NCBI GenBank assembly: GCA_963969595.1
Contig: OZ018409.1
Coordinates: 35,105,282-35,169,281 of the forward strand
From: Neckera pumila
Taxonomy: Eukaryota > Streptophyta > Bryopsida > Hypnales > Neckeraceae
Length of the DNA stretch: 64,000 nt
Reading direction: 5' to 3'
Made by a program: the position numbers and the translations under genes. The notes under the pieces were generated by a model. That model saw nothing but the letters and a program-made list of their open reading frames with translations, searched no databases and had not been told where the DNA came from. Positions 12,666 to 24,833 of the stretch are shown here, one piece after another. The stretch's first letter is position 1, and every line of letters begins with the position of its first letter.

Positions 12666-15349
12666 ATGGCTGTGGCATTACAATGTACCCATGGCACCCT
12701 TGAGATTGTATTATTTGTCAAAGACACAACAAAGTAAGATTCAATTTTAGTTTAATATATATACATCTTATAGGTCAATGAAATGGTGCTCATAAATGTT
12801 AGTAACAACGATCAATCTAGATTATTTATAAAATATACAGGACTTGTAGGAACTTTTTGGAACTATGTAAAGCAGGCTATTATGACGGTACCACTTTCCA
12901 TGTATGACTTTACTTCTAAAATTACTTGTATAAATATTGAATATAATATTTAATACTTTTATCTTTTTTATCATTTTAATTTCAATTTTTTGATTTTATT
13001 TCTTAAATTGCATGTATTTAATGTTAAGAAATTGTATTCAAATTTAATCTATATACTATGGTGCAGAAAATAATTCCACACTTCATGTGTCAAGCTGGTG
13101 ATCCATCAGGTTAAACCTTGCAATGCTTATAGTCTTTAATATATGAACTTATCATATTGACAAGAACTGGGTATTATTGAGCTCCTTTCTTATATGATCA
13201 CATAGTAAATATAATTAAATAACAAAATTAGTATTTTTCTTACCTCGTCAATTTTTATAATAACCATTAAACAAAGTCACACTTAATACATCATTGCTTT
13301 TGAATTTTGAAATAGCTAAAAATGCATCTTTAACATGCATTTTTAGTAAAATGGCTGGATTGATATATTTTTTAATAAATAGCTTATTAAAAAATTATTT
13401 TCAAAATTCATAGAATTTTAGCATATAGCAATGTAGATTGTCATTTTTGGCTTTGTATATACATTGCATCCAAACATCTTAAGCATGTATGAATGATTTT
13501 ATAAATAAAATAACAATGGCATGTTTCTATAAAATAATGCCATTCTTACTAAGTCTGCTTAAAGAATGTCAACTAAAGTCATTTTTTGCATTGCTTCATA
13601 ATTGATTGGTTGTTTTGAAACAATAAACATTGAATAATCAAATTATTGGTTGGTAAAAATCATGGTGTTAATCAACAATTGTATGACAATAGTTGCATAT
13701 TTCAAAAAATCATTTGTTGCACTTTACAATCACTAGATTTTTGGTATAACTAAAGTTTTCTATAGGCACAGGAAAAGGCGGTGAATCAATTTATGGTACA
13801 AAGTTTTCAGATGAAATAAGTGCAAAGCATAGCCATGATCGAAAAGGAATTGTTTCAATGGCAAACTTTGGTCGAAATACAAACACCTCACAATTTTTTA
13901 TATTATTTGAACCAGTTAGTTATTCATTGTTATATACTATTAATAATGCAGAATATCTTAGTTTTTAATTTACAAAGTATCTTCTAATTTCTAATTGGAG
14001 GATAAAAAATTTAACAAAGTTCTTAAAAGCATTTAATTTTATAATATTTCATTATTAGTTCATTAGTATATATTTGCATTGTTTAGTTTTGATTTAATAT
14101 TTATTCATATATGATAATATCTATATTTTGATAGAGCTTGCATCTAGATGGCAAATATACTATATTTGGACAAGTCAAGGAGCATTGCTTTCCAATACTT
14201 GATGCAATGCAACGAGTGAAAATCAAGGCAACAAAACCTATTGTTCCTGTAAAATTGTACGAAATATCTTGTAGTCTAATTTTAAGAAAAAAAATCTTGC
14301 ATGATAAACAATCATTTAATTTTTCTAGACTATTACTGTATTTTTTTTCTTTTAAGTATTTTAATTAATTTACTCTATAATATATTATGTTTTTAATAAT
14401 AAAAAACAATATTTCTTAATAATACTCCCTCTACTTGGAAATATTGGATTCATTTCACAAACTTCGCAGATTTTAAGTACAGTTTTCAAAAATCTTGGTT
14501 GGTTTGAACTTTGCTCTGTATAGGATTTCCAATTGTTTTAATTGGTGCAATTGCTAGTTTAGAGTAGCTATTAGTCGCAATCCAAAATTGCATCTATAGT
14601 GCCAAATTTCAATTGCCACCAAAGTGAGCGCCATGGCTTCCAATGGAGACAACGATCTTAGTGTAGGTTGTCCTACTCGAGAACTCTCAAATGACCAACG
14701 AGAGGTGATTTACAAGCATTTGCTGAAGTACAGCGACGACGGAAAATTGAAGTGGGGTGCCATGAAGAAGTGGCAAATACATTCAAGGTCAACCGCCAGA
14801 TTATTAGGAAAATCTGGCAACAAGCTCTTGAAGCATCCTCTAATTCACTAGCGGACTTTCCAAATGAGTAATTGAGTACAATGCTAGCTGCCTTCTGAAA
14901 GGAATTAAAAACCACCTTTTCAAAAGAATAGAAAACTTTTGGATACAATAATCCAAACACAAAAATCCCATGAAATAGGTCAAGTATTTCCAAACAAAGG
15001 GAGTAAATATTTTAAAATTTTCATAAAAAAGAGAGTCAAAACAACATATTGCATCAAAACTAGATTGAATGTAATGCATATCATACATACTTGAAGTTTT
15101 AAAATATTTTTTTGGATATAAAATAATGTCCAATTTCTACTTTAAAATAGCATATTGAATACATGTTTATTTCTTTTAAAACATCAATGCAAAGCCATTA
15201 AAAAATGACAATCTTTCTTATTTAGGTTTGTAGCAGAGGTAATAGAAGACCCTTGGGAAGGTGAAGAATTGCCTATTGGAGCAAAAATTCCTACAAAACC
15301 ATTAGTTGGCAATTGCGGCTTTCATTTTTCACCATGTAGTATAATGTAA
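12666..15349 (+). CDS. Cyclophilin-type peptidyl-prolyl cis-trans isomerase with substituted active site
   Basis: The model has six exons, 12666-12733, 12841-12901, 13067-13109, 13766-13914, 14135-14256 and 15226-15349, all with GT-AG borders and matching phases. It gives 188 residues. Cyclophilins isomerise Xaa-Pro bonds. Visible motifs are [20 protein letters not shown] (23-42), [36 protein letters not shown] and [12 protein letters not shown]. The single-domain, short form resembles PPIL1/PPIL3-type proteins, followed by an unusual C-terminal tail (about 149-188) starting [18 protein letters not shown]. Against human CypA numbering, F60, Q63 and F113 are kept (F49, Q52, F102), but the catalytic R55 is Lys (K44), W121 is His (H110) and H126 is Tyr (Y115). 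Activity and cyclosporin binding are therefore probably reduced (inference). Exons 1-4 are firmly supported. The exon 5 donor (TT|GTACGA) and the last exon are less certain. Intron 5 contains a mariner relic. Confidence 0.82.
14425..15003 (+). mobile_element. Internally deleted plant mariner element inside cyclophilin intron 5
   Basis: The ends are inverted repeats: the left begins CTCCCTCTACTTGGAAATA and the right, read on the other strand, begins CTCCCTTTGTTTGGAAATA. Both are flanked by TA (14423-14424 and 15004-15005), the target duplication expected of Tc1/mariner. Inside, an ATG at 14633 opens a frame reading [15 protein letters not shown] and GKLKWGAMK. After a one-base frame change it continues [16 protein letters not shown]. 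That matches the N-terminal DNA-binding helix-turn-helix start of plant mariner transposases. The catalytic DDD domain is absent, so this is a 579-bp non-autonomous deletion derivative in the sense orientation of the host gene. Confidence 0.85.
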
Positions 15350-16779
15350 TTAAAGTTTGAACAATTTGATTAAACATTTCAATTTTTATTTTCAAAATTT
15401 TCATCAAAATGCATTAGAATAAATCAAAATTTATGTAAAATGTATTATGAAGTTTCATTTTTTCTACAATTTAATGTAATTCAAATTTGATTGTATCATT
15501 CTTTTGAAATAGAATTGAAATAAATAGTGTTAAAAAGGGTGCAGGATTCTACAAAGTAATAGTTGTTCAAAATACACTAAAAATAATATTTTTGAATTAT
15601 ATTCAAAATTAAATGCTTCAAAAAATAATTCTAGGAAGATCTATAGTTATTTTTCAAAACTTCAATTGTATATGTGTGTGTGTGTGTGTATATATATATA
15701 ATGAAAAATTCAAAAGACAATGGAATACATATTTTATAGTACATAAATACATTCACCTATAATTTATATAAGATTCTTTAGTGGCCTTTGGAGATTAGAT
15801 CTATGTCTAAGTGACTATATAAAAAATAATAATACAACTACATGAACACTAGTATATTAAATAGAATTGTACATTCTTTTGTTGTGTTGTATGAAATTTT
15901 TTAAAGCTTCTTGTATGATTATTAATTGGATGAAATGTTACACCTTAGTAATGTGATACTATTAGATCATATATTATAACAAATCAATTCCAAACATTAA
16001 AGAATAAACATAACATTTTGCCAAAGTGAAAGGTTTCCATAATGAAAAGCAGAGGTAATCTTTTTCATTTTGTACAGATATTTGAAACTAATTCAAGAAT
16101 GAATAAATATAAAAAATCTATACATTCTACAGACTTTTTTGCAAAATTATCATCATCCAAATTATAGTGGGTCATAAAAAAAGCTGACCTCCTTGCATTT
16201 TTATTCAAAATTTATAGTTTATAATCAAATGAAGCATATTTTGAAGGTTAGGATATCAAATTTTGGATATAATCATTGGGTAATTTTTGTTTGAAACCTG
16301 TCAAATTGGCCTTTTAAATAAAATTGGTTGAGAAATTGGTCAATCGGAAGAACGTAAATTGAAATTGCTAATAGCATAAATTGCTTTATTTGCAAATTTG
16401 CATGAATTATAGGTCAAAGTTTATCTATTATTTAATTCTAAATCTAATTTTTTAATATAATATACAACTGAATATAATTCATATTTTAAAATGGTATCAA
16501 TATGATAAAAACTAATATTTTCAATGATTACTGTAGAGGATTTTGTATAAATAAGACACAATCACACAATTCATATTTTCAACTAAATAAAATACATTTA
16601 TTAAATTATTTAAAAATATAAATAAAGTCAATCATTTTTAACTTTGTTTAAAAGATGGAGTTATTCAATGTATTGGTTTAGGCTAAAATTGCAAGTAAGA
16701 TAGTTTTTTTTAATATTCTTATATTGATTAAACTTTGAATAGCTTTGAATCATTCAACCTTGATCAAAGAGTCAAAAGT
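15350..16779. other. Gene-free AT-rich DNA with a (TG)n(TA)n microsatellite
   Basis: This begins with the 3' flank of the cyclophilin gene. A compound dinucleotide repeat of TG then TA units occurs at about 15672-15700. Nothing else is recognised. Confidence 0.5.
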
Positions 16780-17187
16780 TAAGAGGAGTTTTAGTTTGCG
16801 GGTAGTTATGGTTTTTAAAGACTCCATACCTACCCTCAAACTTAAAATCCTCATAACTTTTGACTCATAGATTGAAATTGCATGATTCAAAGTTTTTTAT
16901 GTATATATTAATCTAAAGAGCCGAATTCAAATTTTTATTTTTTTTTAAATTCATTTTTAAAGAAATTTTTTAAACTGCCCGGGCAGCCCAAAGTTCAAAG
17001 AAAATCATATATCATGCAATAACTTTTTAACTATGTAGTCAATAGTTACAAAAATTGTTGGACCTTAAAGCTACTCCTTGGGCACATCTTGTATAAAATT
17101 TTCAAAGAAAAAAAATAAAAACTCCATCCATAGTGGGCTGCCCAAAATTGCTATGTTCAAAAAATACGCAGCTTGGTCCTTTAGGGG
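16780..17187 (+). mobile_element. Right-hand part of a CCCCTAAAG/TTAA element
   Basis: The segment aligns with the right-hand 400 bases of the elements at 27370-28273 and 39382-40946. Shared phrases include CATAACTTTTGACTC, GATTCAAAG and a GCCCAAAATTGCTATGTT block close to the end. It ends GGTCCTTTAGGGG and is followed by ATAA, a one-base departure from TTAA. No left end was found, so the copy is truncated. Confidence 0.65.
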
Positions 17188-17241
17188 ATAAATTTGTTTC
17201 TCAAAGGAAATTTTCAATTTTCAACTAGTACTTGATTTCAA

Positions 17242-18164
17242 CCACTAAAGTTGTAAGGCCCTCTTTTCACTAAAATCACTCAAAATTGCCATTTCTATTG
17301 TATAGAGCAATAATTTTTAAAAATTGTCTTTTTGACAAATCTAACCATAGGATCTTATACTAGATTATATTAGCCTAGTATAAAATTGTGTAGAAGAAAT
17401 TTCAGAAACTTTGATTTTGAAAATTGCAAAATATATGCTTTTAAAGTGAGGAAAGCAAGCGTTCTAGTATCTTGTTTGATTGACTAGATTATAAGATTTA
17501 GCTTTGAATCTTCTTAACTAAAAAATTTACACAAAAAATTGATTTTAAATATTTCTATCTTGAAGAATTGAGTTGTGATATGAAGAAACAAAATTCAAAA
17601 AATAAATACTTGATTTTCATTCTTTAAAAAGTTAAGAAGAAGCATAAACAAAATAGGAGAAAAATCTATGTTGTTTATAGCCCTCAGATGGAATCAAAAC
17701 AAACTCATTAATTCCAACAATGAGATTGTTTTAGCAAAAAAATTGAACCATTTGGATTGAAAAGTGAAAAAATGGAATTCGTAAACAAATCCAACAAGTG
17801 GTTTTCTCAAGAAAATGCAATGATTGTCCTCCAAAACAGAAGCTCTATAACTTTTAGATCACTAACTCAAATGGTAGGATTTAAAACTTTTCATATAGGC
17901 AAAAATAGAATCTATGAGAAAAAAATTTAATTTCTTATTTCAAGTTTTGTGATTTATTTTTGTTATCTAGAAAGATTAAATTTGTACTTAGGATGGCATA
18001 ACTTTTGCACCTAGACATCAATTGAAAAAAATGATATTTTTATAAAGCTCATGCATTTTTTCTATCATAAAAATAAATATTCAGAATAGCATGTAAAAAA
18101 TTGAGGTTACACAAGCCTACCCGATAACTCAAGTGTCCCTGAGGAGATTTTGGAACTTTAGGGG
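17242..18164 (+). mobile_element. Complete CCCCTAAAG/TTAA-type element, 923 bp, TCAA duplication
   Basis: The left end is CCACTAAAGTTG and the right end is GGAACTTTAGGGG. Both are flanked by the same four bases, TCAA (17238-17241 and 18165-18168), a variant of the usual TTAA. The interior aligns with the element at 41200-42118, with shared phrases such as CTCAAAATTGCCATTTCTAT, the ATCTTA block and AATCTATGAGAAAAAAAT. It encodes no protein, so it is non-autonomous. Confidence 0.78.
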
Positions 18165-18168
18165 TCAA

Positions 18169-21100
18169 ATGTTGCTAATATTAATTTAACACCAATATTT
18201 GACAATCAAATTTGAAAGTGTCTAATTTATTTTTGATTTAAAAAACAATGCTATCACTTCTTAAAGGTATCATTTTGAAATTTCAATGCTAGAATAAAAT
18301 TGTTTATATGCGCATAACACTCATTCAAAATTAATCGGTAACAAATACATCTTTGAATATGATGCTTCTTCTCAAGTTTTTAACATGTCAAACTTATTCC
18401 AAAAGGTTTAGTTATATGATAACTATAATAGTGACCATCATTAAAATTACCCTAAAAATGAAGTGTGTTAAGAATAAGTTGTCCACGTGAACAACAATGT
18501 CAACACAAACGCATTCTACGTTTCTGTGCTCTTTGTTTTTATTGTTGTGCCTCCCATTATGTCCTCCACAATAGCAGTACCTACACTAAAAGAGCATATG
18601 TTATCAAGGCTTGCCTAAGTGATAGATATGAAAGCCAAAATATTCTGCTCAATACAAGGTCTATTAGTCCTTGAAACTATGTTAGACAGGGTTAACAATG
18701 GCTTCTGAAATTGTATGCCTTGCATGAGTGTTGATTGGCTTTGAGGCACTAGAATTTGCCATCTGCACAAGCTTTAATCAAGTGCTTTCTAGCCTAGAAG
18801 CTCCAATGTGAATATTGAATATTGTTGTGCACTGCTTTGTTGCTTAGATGGCAATAAATATTGTAGGAAGCATTGCATGACAAAAATGACGTCATCCAAC
18901 CAAAAAATGCTGAAGGAATGACAAGACGACGTAATTTGAGGAAGTGAGTCATGACCTAAACATGTCAAATGTGGTTGCCTTGTAATGAATAACTTGTTTG
19001 GCTAATTGACAACTTCAATTGTTTCTTATGGCTCAATTAGCAAAAGCTTTGTGTTTTAGGGATGTGGCACCTGTGTTGGCAACCACTTTTCTTTGTATAT
19101 ATTATGCTGAAACCAAAATAATTCAACCAAATCAAATGAGGCACATCAATTTCATATGCACATTAAATAATTTAAGAAATGAGGGTTTATGGACGCCACC
19201 GCAGGATTACTCTCATGTCAAGCACCCAATATTGTGAATGACAATTTCTATTGATTGAATTGCAATTTCATTGTGCAACATTTATGCACATGCCATACTC
19301 TCTTGCGTCTATGGCGGTGCAAGTCAGCATATATTAGAATGGCTCTTGCATGTTTGATAAATTTTGTCCGTATTCGTTGTTGCTTTTTAGAATTAATGGA
19401 ATTGATAGCATGCATTAAGAAGCGTTTGGTCTTCCACACGATTGATTACGTTGCCCATTCAGTACATTTTCCGCCCCTCCGGCATTGCAAGGTTAAGCTT
19501 AATTCAACATAGTTATGAGTTGATGTCGCCAAACTTTTAAGGGTTCGACCGTACTGACCTGGAGTACACTAAAAAGAGAGTGAATTGTGAAAGAATTTCC
19601 CGAGGTCTTAAAAGTGTTCCATACTTTTAAGAACAATAGGTTTCTTTAGAGACTTAGGGCCTCCTTCCATGTGAGTTGGGCCGGCAAAAGAAGCACTACA
19701 AGACAAGAAGTTCCCATTGATTGTCTTGCCGGCATCAGTGAGTAGAAAATGAAGAACTAATAACTGTTTCACCGATTATCAGTGGACAACCCCATTGGTG
19801 AAGATTGGTCTATTTTAACCCTTTAGTGACCGTAGTTGATTTGGGGGGCGAGACATTTTTATAATACATACTTTTAAAAAGTTATTTTGGAATGAGCTTT
19901 GAGCCAGATAAATATGATTGAACTGTGGAAATTGAGGCTACAAGGCCTTGACAATGTATTGCCACAAAAACGAAGATGATTGAAGCTTTCATTTAGACAT
20001 GAAAATGGCTCAAAGATTGAAATGAGAACTAAATCTACTACAATTAAGCAAAAAGTGTCTCTAAAGTAGGTGGCTCAAAATTCTCTCACACTCTAAAACA
20101 CTCCACTCCTCAAATATACATTGTTTGTACATGTTGCTTTTCCATCTTCACAAAAATGTACAAAAAATGTACGTTTCATGGATTTTAAACCTCTGCTGTT
20201 TGAACTTCAAAATTCATAACTAATTCCATAAAGTTCCAAAAAACTTGGATTAGATGCCAATTCTTTTTGTTTTTTAAGGAAATTTTAATGAAATATATTT
20301 CAAAATTTTTTACCTCTCCAAAACTCAATTTCAACTCTTAGATGTGTACTTTTTGGCCCTCCTACCTTAGCTAATCCATGTACATCCTTGGATTTCATGG
20401 ATTAGATGGTGGTAAGCTTGCCAAGCAATATTGTTGCCTTCATGGCTTGTGTAATTTGATAAAAATTTGCCTAGATTGAAGCTTATTTGTACATTTCCTT
20501 GATAAGCACATATTCCTTCAAACTAGCATAGCTCACACATTATTGCATGCCTTGCCAAACAATTTGGTTTAAAGTGAGCGTCTAAAGATGCTCTCATTCT
20601 GTTCCTCTTTGGGTTTTTACAAATTAGGTGTATTTTGACCTACGACAAGCATAGAGTCCATAAGTTGACCAAAATGTGGTCGACTGGTCACAAAAAGGTT
20701 AAAGGAATCAATATGTGTGCTATTTTTACTTGCTCTCTCCCCATCCACCTGTTGACATGGAAAGACAATTGCGCAAGTTGACCTTGTAGCACCCCTGCCA
20801 AGTTTGCCCACCCAACTCACATGGAAGGAGGCCCTTACTCTCATGGAATTGGGAGTTGGTTTTTAGGATCGATTAAGGTAGACCAGCCTAATTCCGTCTC
20901 CAACCCATTTCCGCCACCCTATTTTTGGCCCCATTTCCACCCATTCCACCATCCAAATCTGTCCAGAAGTGAGCCAATTCTATCTGGAAATCTGACAAAA
21001 TCAATGCATTTATGTCATTTAGGGTAATGTGGCAATAGTTGATTGGTGAATACCTAGATGCTTATAGGGACATAAGAAGATGGTTATGGGTTGTTATTAG

Positions 21101-21600
21101 GGCGTTTATGACCCTAGTCATGGGCACTTTAGTAATTTAGAGCTGAACACTTCAAAAATTCACAAAAATTACAATTTTGATTAGAAAATTATAATTTCAC
21201 TTGGGTTTGATTCATGAAACATGCGCACAGCTCTGAAAAATATATGTCTCTCAAGGAATTGGCCCCAAGATAGTCAAATTGCAAATCAGGGTGGTAATAG
21301 GTTGATCTACCTTAGACTAAACCTCTTGTCAGTGAATAGCAACAAATCAACCTAGTGGAGCGCTTGTATGTCCATAAGCTAGAAACGTACGATACTGTAC
21401 ATTGCAGACAGTGAGATCGATGAACTTTTCTACGTCCTTTCTGTGAAGAGCTAGCTTTAATTTGTCTTGGGGGGGACAACCGGACAAGGATCGGATATCT
21501 ACACGTTACACACGAATTGCACACGTAGAATTGCTATCATCAGACCGGACTTCGAACAAAGGCCCTGAACTGGTCTAGTTGCCCACGAGATGGGTTAGAA
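18169..21600. other. Intergenic DNA with a long-range inverted repeat
   Basis: I see no supported gene. Open frames at 18465-18674, 19019-19237 and 19255-19512 lack motifs. The region contains the inverted repeat listed separately at 19657-20834. From about 20850 the base composition rises in G+C towards the P450 gene. Confidence 0.45.
19657..20834. repeat. Perfect 24-bp inverted repeat, arms 1.13 kb apart
   Basis: The arm at 19657-19680 begins GGGCCTCCTTCCATGTG. The arm at 20811-20834 is its exact reverse complement over 24 bases. Beyond the perfect core, weaker similarity continues (GGCAAA, GCACTACAAG versus GTGCTACAAGG). This could be the remaining termini, or subterminal repeats, of a 1.2-kb element, but no target duplication was identified. 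Confidence 0.7.
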
Positions 21601-22381
21601 AAATTGGAGAATGAACCAAGGAAGATGACGTCGTCTGACAGTGTTTGATCAGCTACAGTTGCTCGCAGTATGACTAGCTTGGAGCTGTTAGAATTTGGGG
21701 TGGGAGGTGGGGAGCATCGTTCTCCAGAAACGTTTTCCAGAAACGTGCAGCTTGCTTTTCAGAAAACTGTACCATGAGAAACTGTAGTTGCTAAGCCCCC
21801 CAAATTCGACTAGTTAATGGGTTCTCAAGTTCATAAGCTAGAACCCCAGAATCAGTAGTCTCAACTGCAGAAAAATTATAGCAAAGAGTTCAAGCAAGGA
21901 CCTGGTTTATCGATCATTCTTTGCAATTGGTAGTGTATCTGGTCACGAAAGCATCTGAACAGTTTCAGCAGAGGTTACGTTAGAAATCTGTCGATTGCTA
22001 GCGTGTCGAGACTCTGATCAATTTCGAAGGACAGTTTGCTGCAATGGTCGCTTCCGAGATCGAGGTTCATCATCCTCAGGTTTCCTGATCTGCATTCTGT
22101 AAGTCATCTATTTGGACTTTAACAGCGATCATTTCATACTGTAAACATTTGCATTCAATTGAGTCTGAATTTCAGAATTGCGAAGTCAGTCTCACTAACA
22201 ACAGTTCCTGGATTTCAAACTCGATAATCCGCGTATCACATCGTACTTAGCTACTACGTGCAGGGCGTTCGCTGCAACCCGCGAGGACAAGAGTTGCAAG
22301 CAAGGGACCAAAGGTTGGTGATCTCAAAATCCCAGCCATTAGAAGTGAATTCACAGCAAGAGAGTTTGAGGTTGGGCTATC
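21601..22381 (+). promoter_or_regulatory. Probable promoter and 5' leader region of the P450 gene
   Basis: Composition changes from AT-rich intergenic to mixed sequence here. An upstream ATG-less open frame overlaps the leader (about 22258-22518, frame-shifted relative to the P450 start) and has no motif. A local duplication of CCAGAAACGT occurs at about 21725-21745. Transcription start and any leader intron cannot be fixed from sequence alone. Confidence 0.35.
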
Positions 22382-24833
22382 ATGAAGAACCTCACGGAAT
22401 CGTTGCCGGGAATTCCTTCCCTGAAGGACTACGCACTTGGAAATGGAAGAATCGAAAATCCCGCACTTGCATTCTCGGTCACCATGTTGCTCCTACTTCT
22501 CGTGTTCCTGTTTCTTAGATCGCAGAAGCCGCGGCGTAACCTGCCGCCATCACCTCCCGGCGCCTGGCCCATCATGGGCCACTTGCCGCTGCTCGGGAAG
22601 CTCCCACACATCACCATGGAAAATTGGGCGAAACAATACGGCGAGATTATTCTTCTGCGACTCGGGTCGTTTCCTACGGTGGTGATTTCCTCGCCGGAGA
22701 TGGCGAGAGAGGTGTTGCATACGCAGGACAAGATCTGGGCGTCACGACCTTCAAGAAGAATTTCGTCGATCCACTTCGCCTACAACTACAAAGGTCTGTC
22801 AGAACGTTCTTTGCCGTCTTCGGAATAATTTGAATTTGCGTTGGCGTCCAATTGACAGATGAATTTGAATATGGAGGGATTAGGGATTGCGGCTGCTCCG
22901 TATTCGGCTATGTGGCGCCAGCTCCGGAAGATCTCGACGCTGGAGCTCTTCACGACGAGGAGGTTGGAAGCCTCGCATGGAGCGCGTCTTGAGGAAATGC
23001 AGCAAATGGTTTGGTAGTGGTGCTATCCTTGTAACAGAATCTCGACGTTTTTCTGCCTTGATTAACTGCGCCATTACGCGCTCATGCTTTTCTTACATCT
23101 AACGGTGGACTTGAACGATACGAGGTGTAAGAATGAGCTTAATTGCACCTCAACACTCTCAAACCTTTGTTTTCAACAGAAGTTAGGGTGGAATTCAGAA
23201 CAAAAATAAAAAACAAATGTGATTGCTAGTGAATTCATTTCATCTTCTGACCATCATGCATCTGACCCGAAGGCTTGAAAATCTGATTGTGCTGCAATTT
23301 GTCGAGTGAGGTTGGAAGAAAAGTGGGGGAGAGATCGACTTATCAACTACCTCCATTGTCAGCAAGTTTAATGAATGGTTGAACTTGTGTGGCCGCAGGT
23401 CGATTTTGCAAGATGTGAAGCTTGGGAAGTCGGTGGACGTGAAGGAGCGTTTCAATACTAAAGTGGCGAATGAGATTTTCCGAGTGGTGTTAGGGTACAG
23501 GCTGTCGGGATCCATTGGCCCCTTGCCAGGAGGAGAGGATGGCGAATTCGCGGACATCATCTATGAGCTCCAGCAACTGAAAGGCGTGTTCATGGCGGGG
23601 GAATTTGTGCCGTGGTTGCGTCCCTTGGACATCGGCGGCGTGGAGAAGCGCATGAAGGCAGTGCAACGGCGTCTGGATCTCTTTTTGAACAAAGTCTTAG
23701 CCGAGCACGAGGTGAAAGGGCAGCAAGGGCCCATTGCCGAGACCGATAAGGATTTTGTCGATGTGCTCTTGCGCACCATGCACGAGCAAGACGAGTCAGA
23801 GCCATTGAAGCTGGATAAGGATTGTATCAAAGCAACAATCATGGTAAAACAGAGACTCCATTAACCATACAGTACTGTACATTAGATGCTCCATTGACCA
23901 CAAAGGTGTACTGTGATTTGTGCTAAGTGTGAAAACACTTAATCTATTCACATTTCGTTTCTTTCAAATTATTTTTTGCTTATCACAATATAATTGTGCA
24001 GAATTTTACATGGTGCAAGTAGCTCAAGTATCTCGATTGTTGAAGGAAAAGGCTCGAAGTTCACTTGTATGGTGAATGGAACCTCTCCCTTGTTGTATGA
24101 TGAAAGAAGACTTTTACATTACGAGAGAACCCAACTCAAGTAGAGCGTTGCTGCTCCACATTTCTTGCTCCAATTCTGATTTCTGAATTGCCTGGAACAG
24201 AGCATGATAGCTGCGGGAACGGACACTTCCACAGTGACAGTGGAATGGGCCATGGCGGAGCTCATCCGCAACCCAGATATCCAACGAAAGCTCACCCTCG
24301 AGCTCGACACCGTTGTAGGAAAAGACCGGATGGTGCAACAGACCGACCTTCCCCATCTCAAGTACCTGCAAGCAGTCATCAAAGAGGTTCTTCGTCTCCA
24401 CACTCCTGCACCATTGCTGCTCCCACATGAATCCACCCAAGATTGCGAGCTTGCGGGATACTATGTCCCCGCCGGCACTCGCTTGCATGTGCATGCATAC
24501 GCCATTGGACGAAACTCGAAAGCATGGGAAAAGCCCTTGGAGTTGACTCCGGAGAGGTTTGTAGCTCACCCGAACATCGATGTGAGAGGGCAAGACTTCG
24601 GCCTCATTCCGTTTGGGTCCGGGAGGAGAGCCTGCCCTGCCATCACCCTGGGCATGGTGTCGTTGCAATGGACAGTCGCCACGCTATTTCAAACCTTTGA
24701 CTGGTCTCTTCCAGCCGGGGAGAGGTTCCAGGATCTGGACATGACAGAAGAGTTCGGCATTACTACACCGAGAGCGAAGACCCTTCTTCTCCACGCCATT
24801 CCTCGCCTGAGCCTTGAACTGTATTCGCCATGA
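22382..24833 (+). CDS. Cytochrome P450, plant A-type (CYP71 clan-like)
   Basis: The model has four exons, 22382-22793, 22884-23013, 23399-23843 and 24201-24833, with GT-AG introns. All junctions keep frame, giving 539 residues. Plant P450s are ER-anchored haem monooxygenases that use O2 and electrons from NADPH-P450 reductase; the substrate here is unknown. Seen: an N-terminal membrane anchor (about 29-46); a proline-rich hinge PPSPPG (55-60); the C-helix WxxxR (W148-R152, in WRQLRK); the I-helix oxygen motif AGTDTS (334-339); the K-helix ExxR (E391-R394, in KEVLRLH); PERF (446-449); and the haem loop FGSGRRACPA with Cys474 as haem ligand. The glycine normally two residues after that Cys is Ala476, an uncommon but tolerated change. 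Length and exon layout fit a functional gene. The position of the third intron, just before the AGTDT motif, is typical of A-type genes. Family below clan level cannot be assigned. Confidence 0.93.

Noticed and set aside
22258..22518. Upstream open frame overlapping the P450 start as a separate gene
   Set aside because: It has no motif, is out of frame with the P450 and lies in its leader.
24114..24668. Minus-strand 184-codon open frame
   Set aside because: It is the antisense shadow of P450 exon 4, which carries all the conserved motifs on the plus strand.
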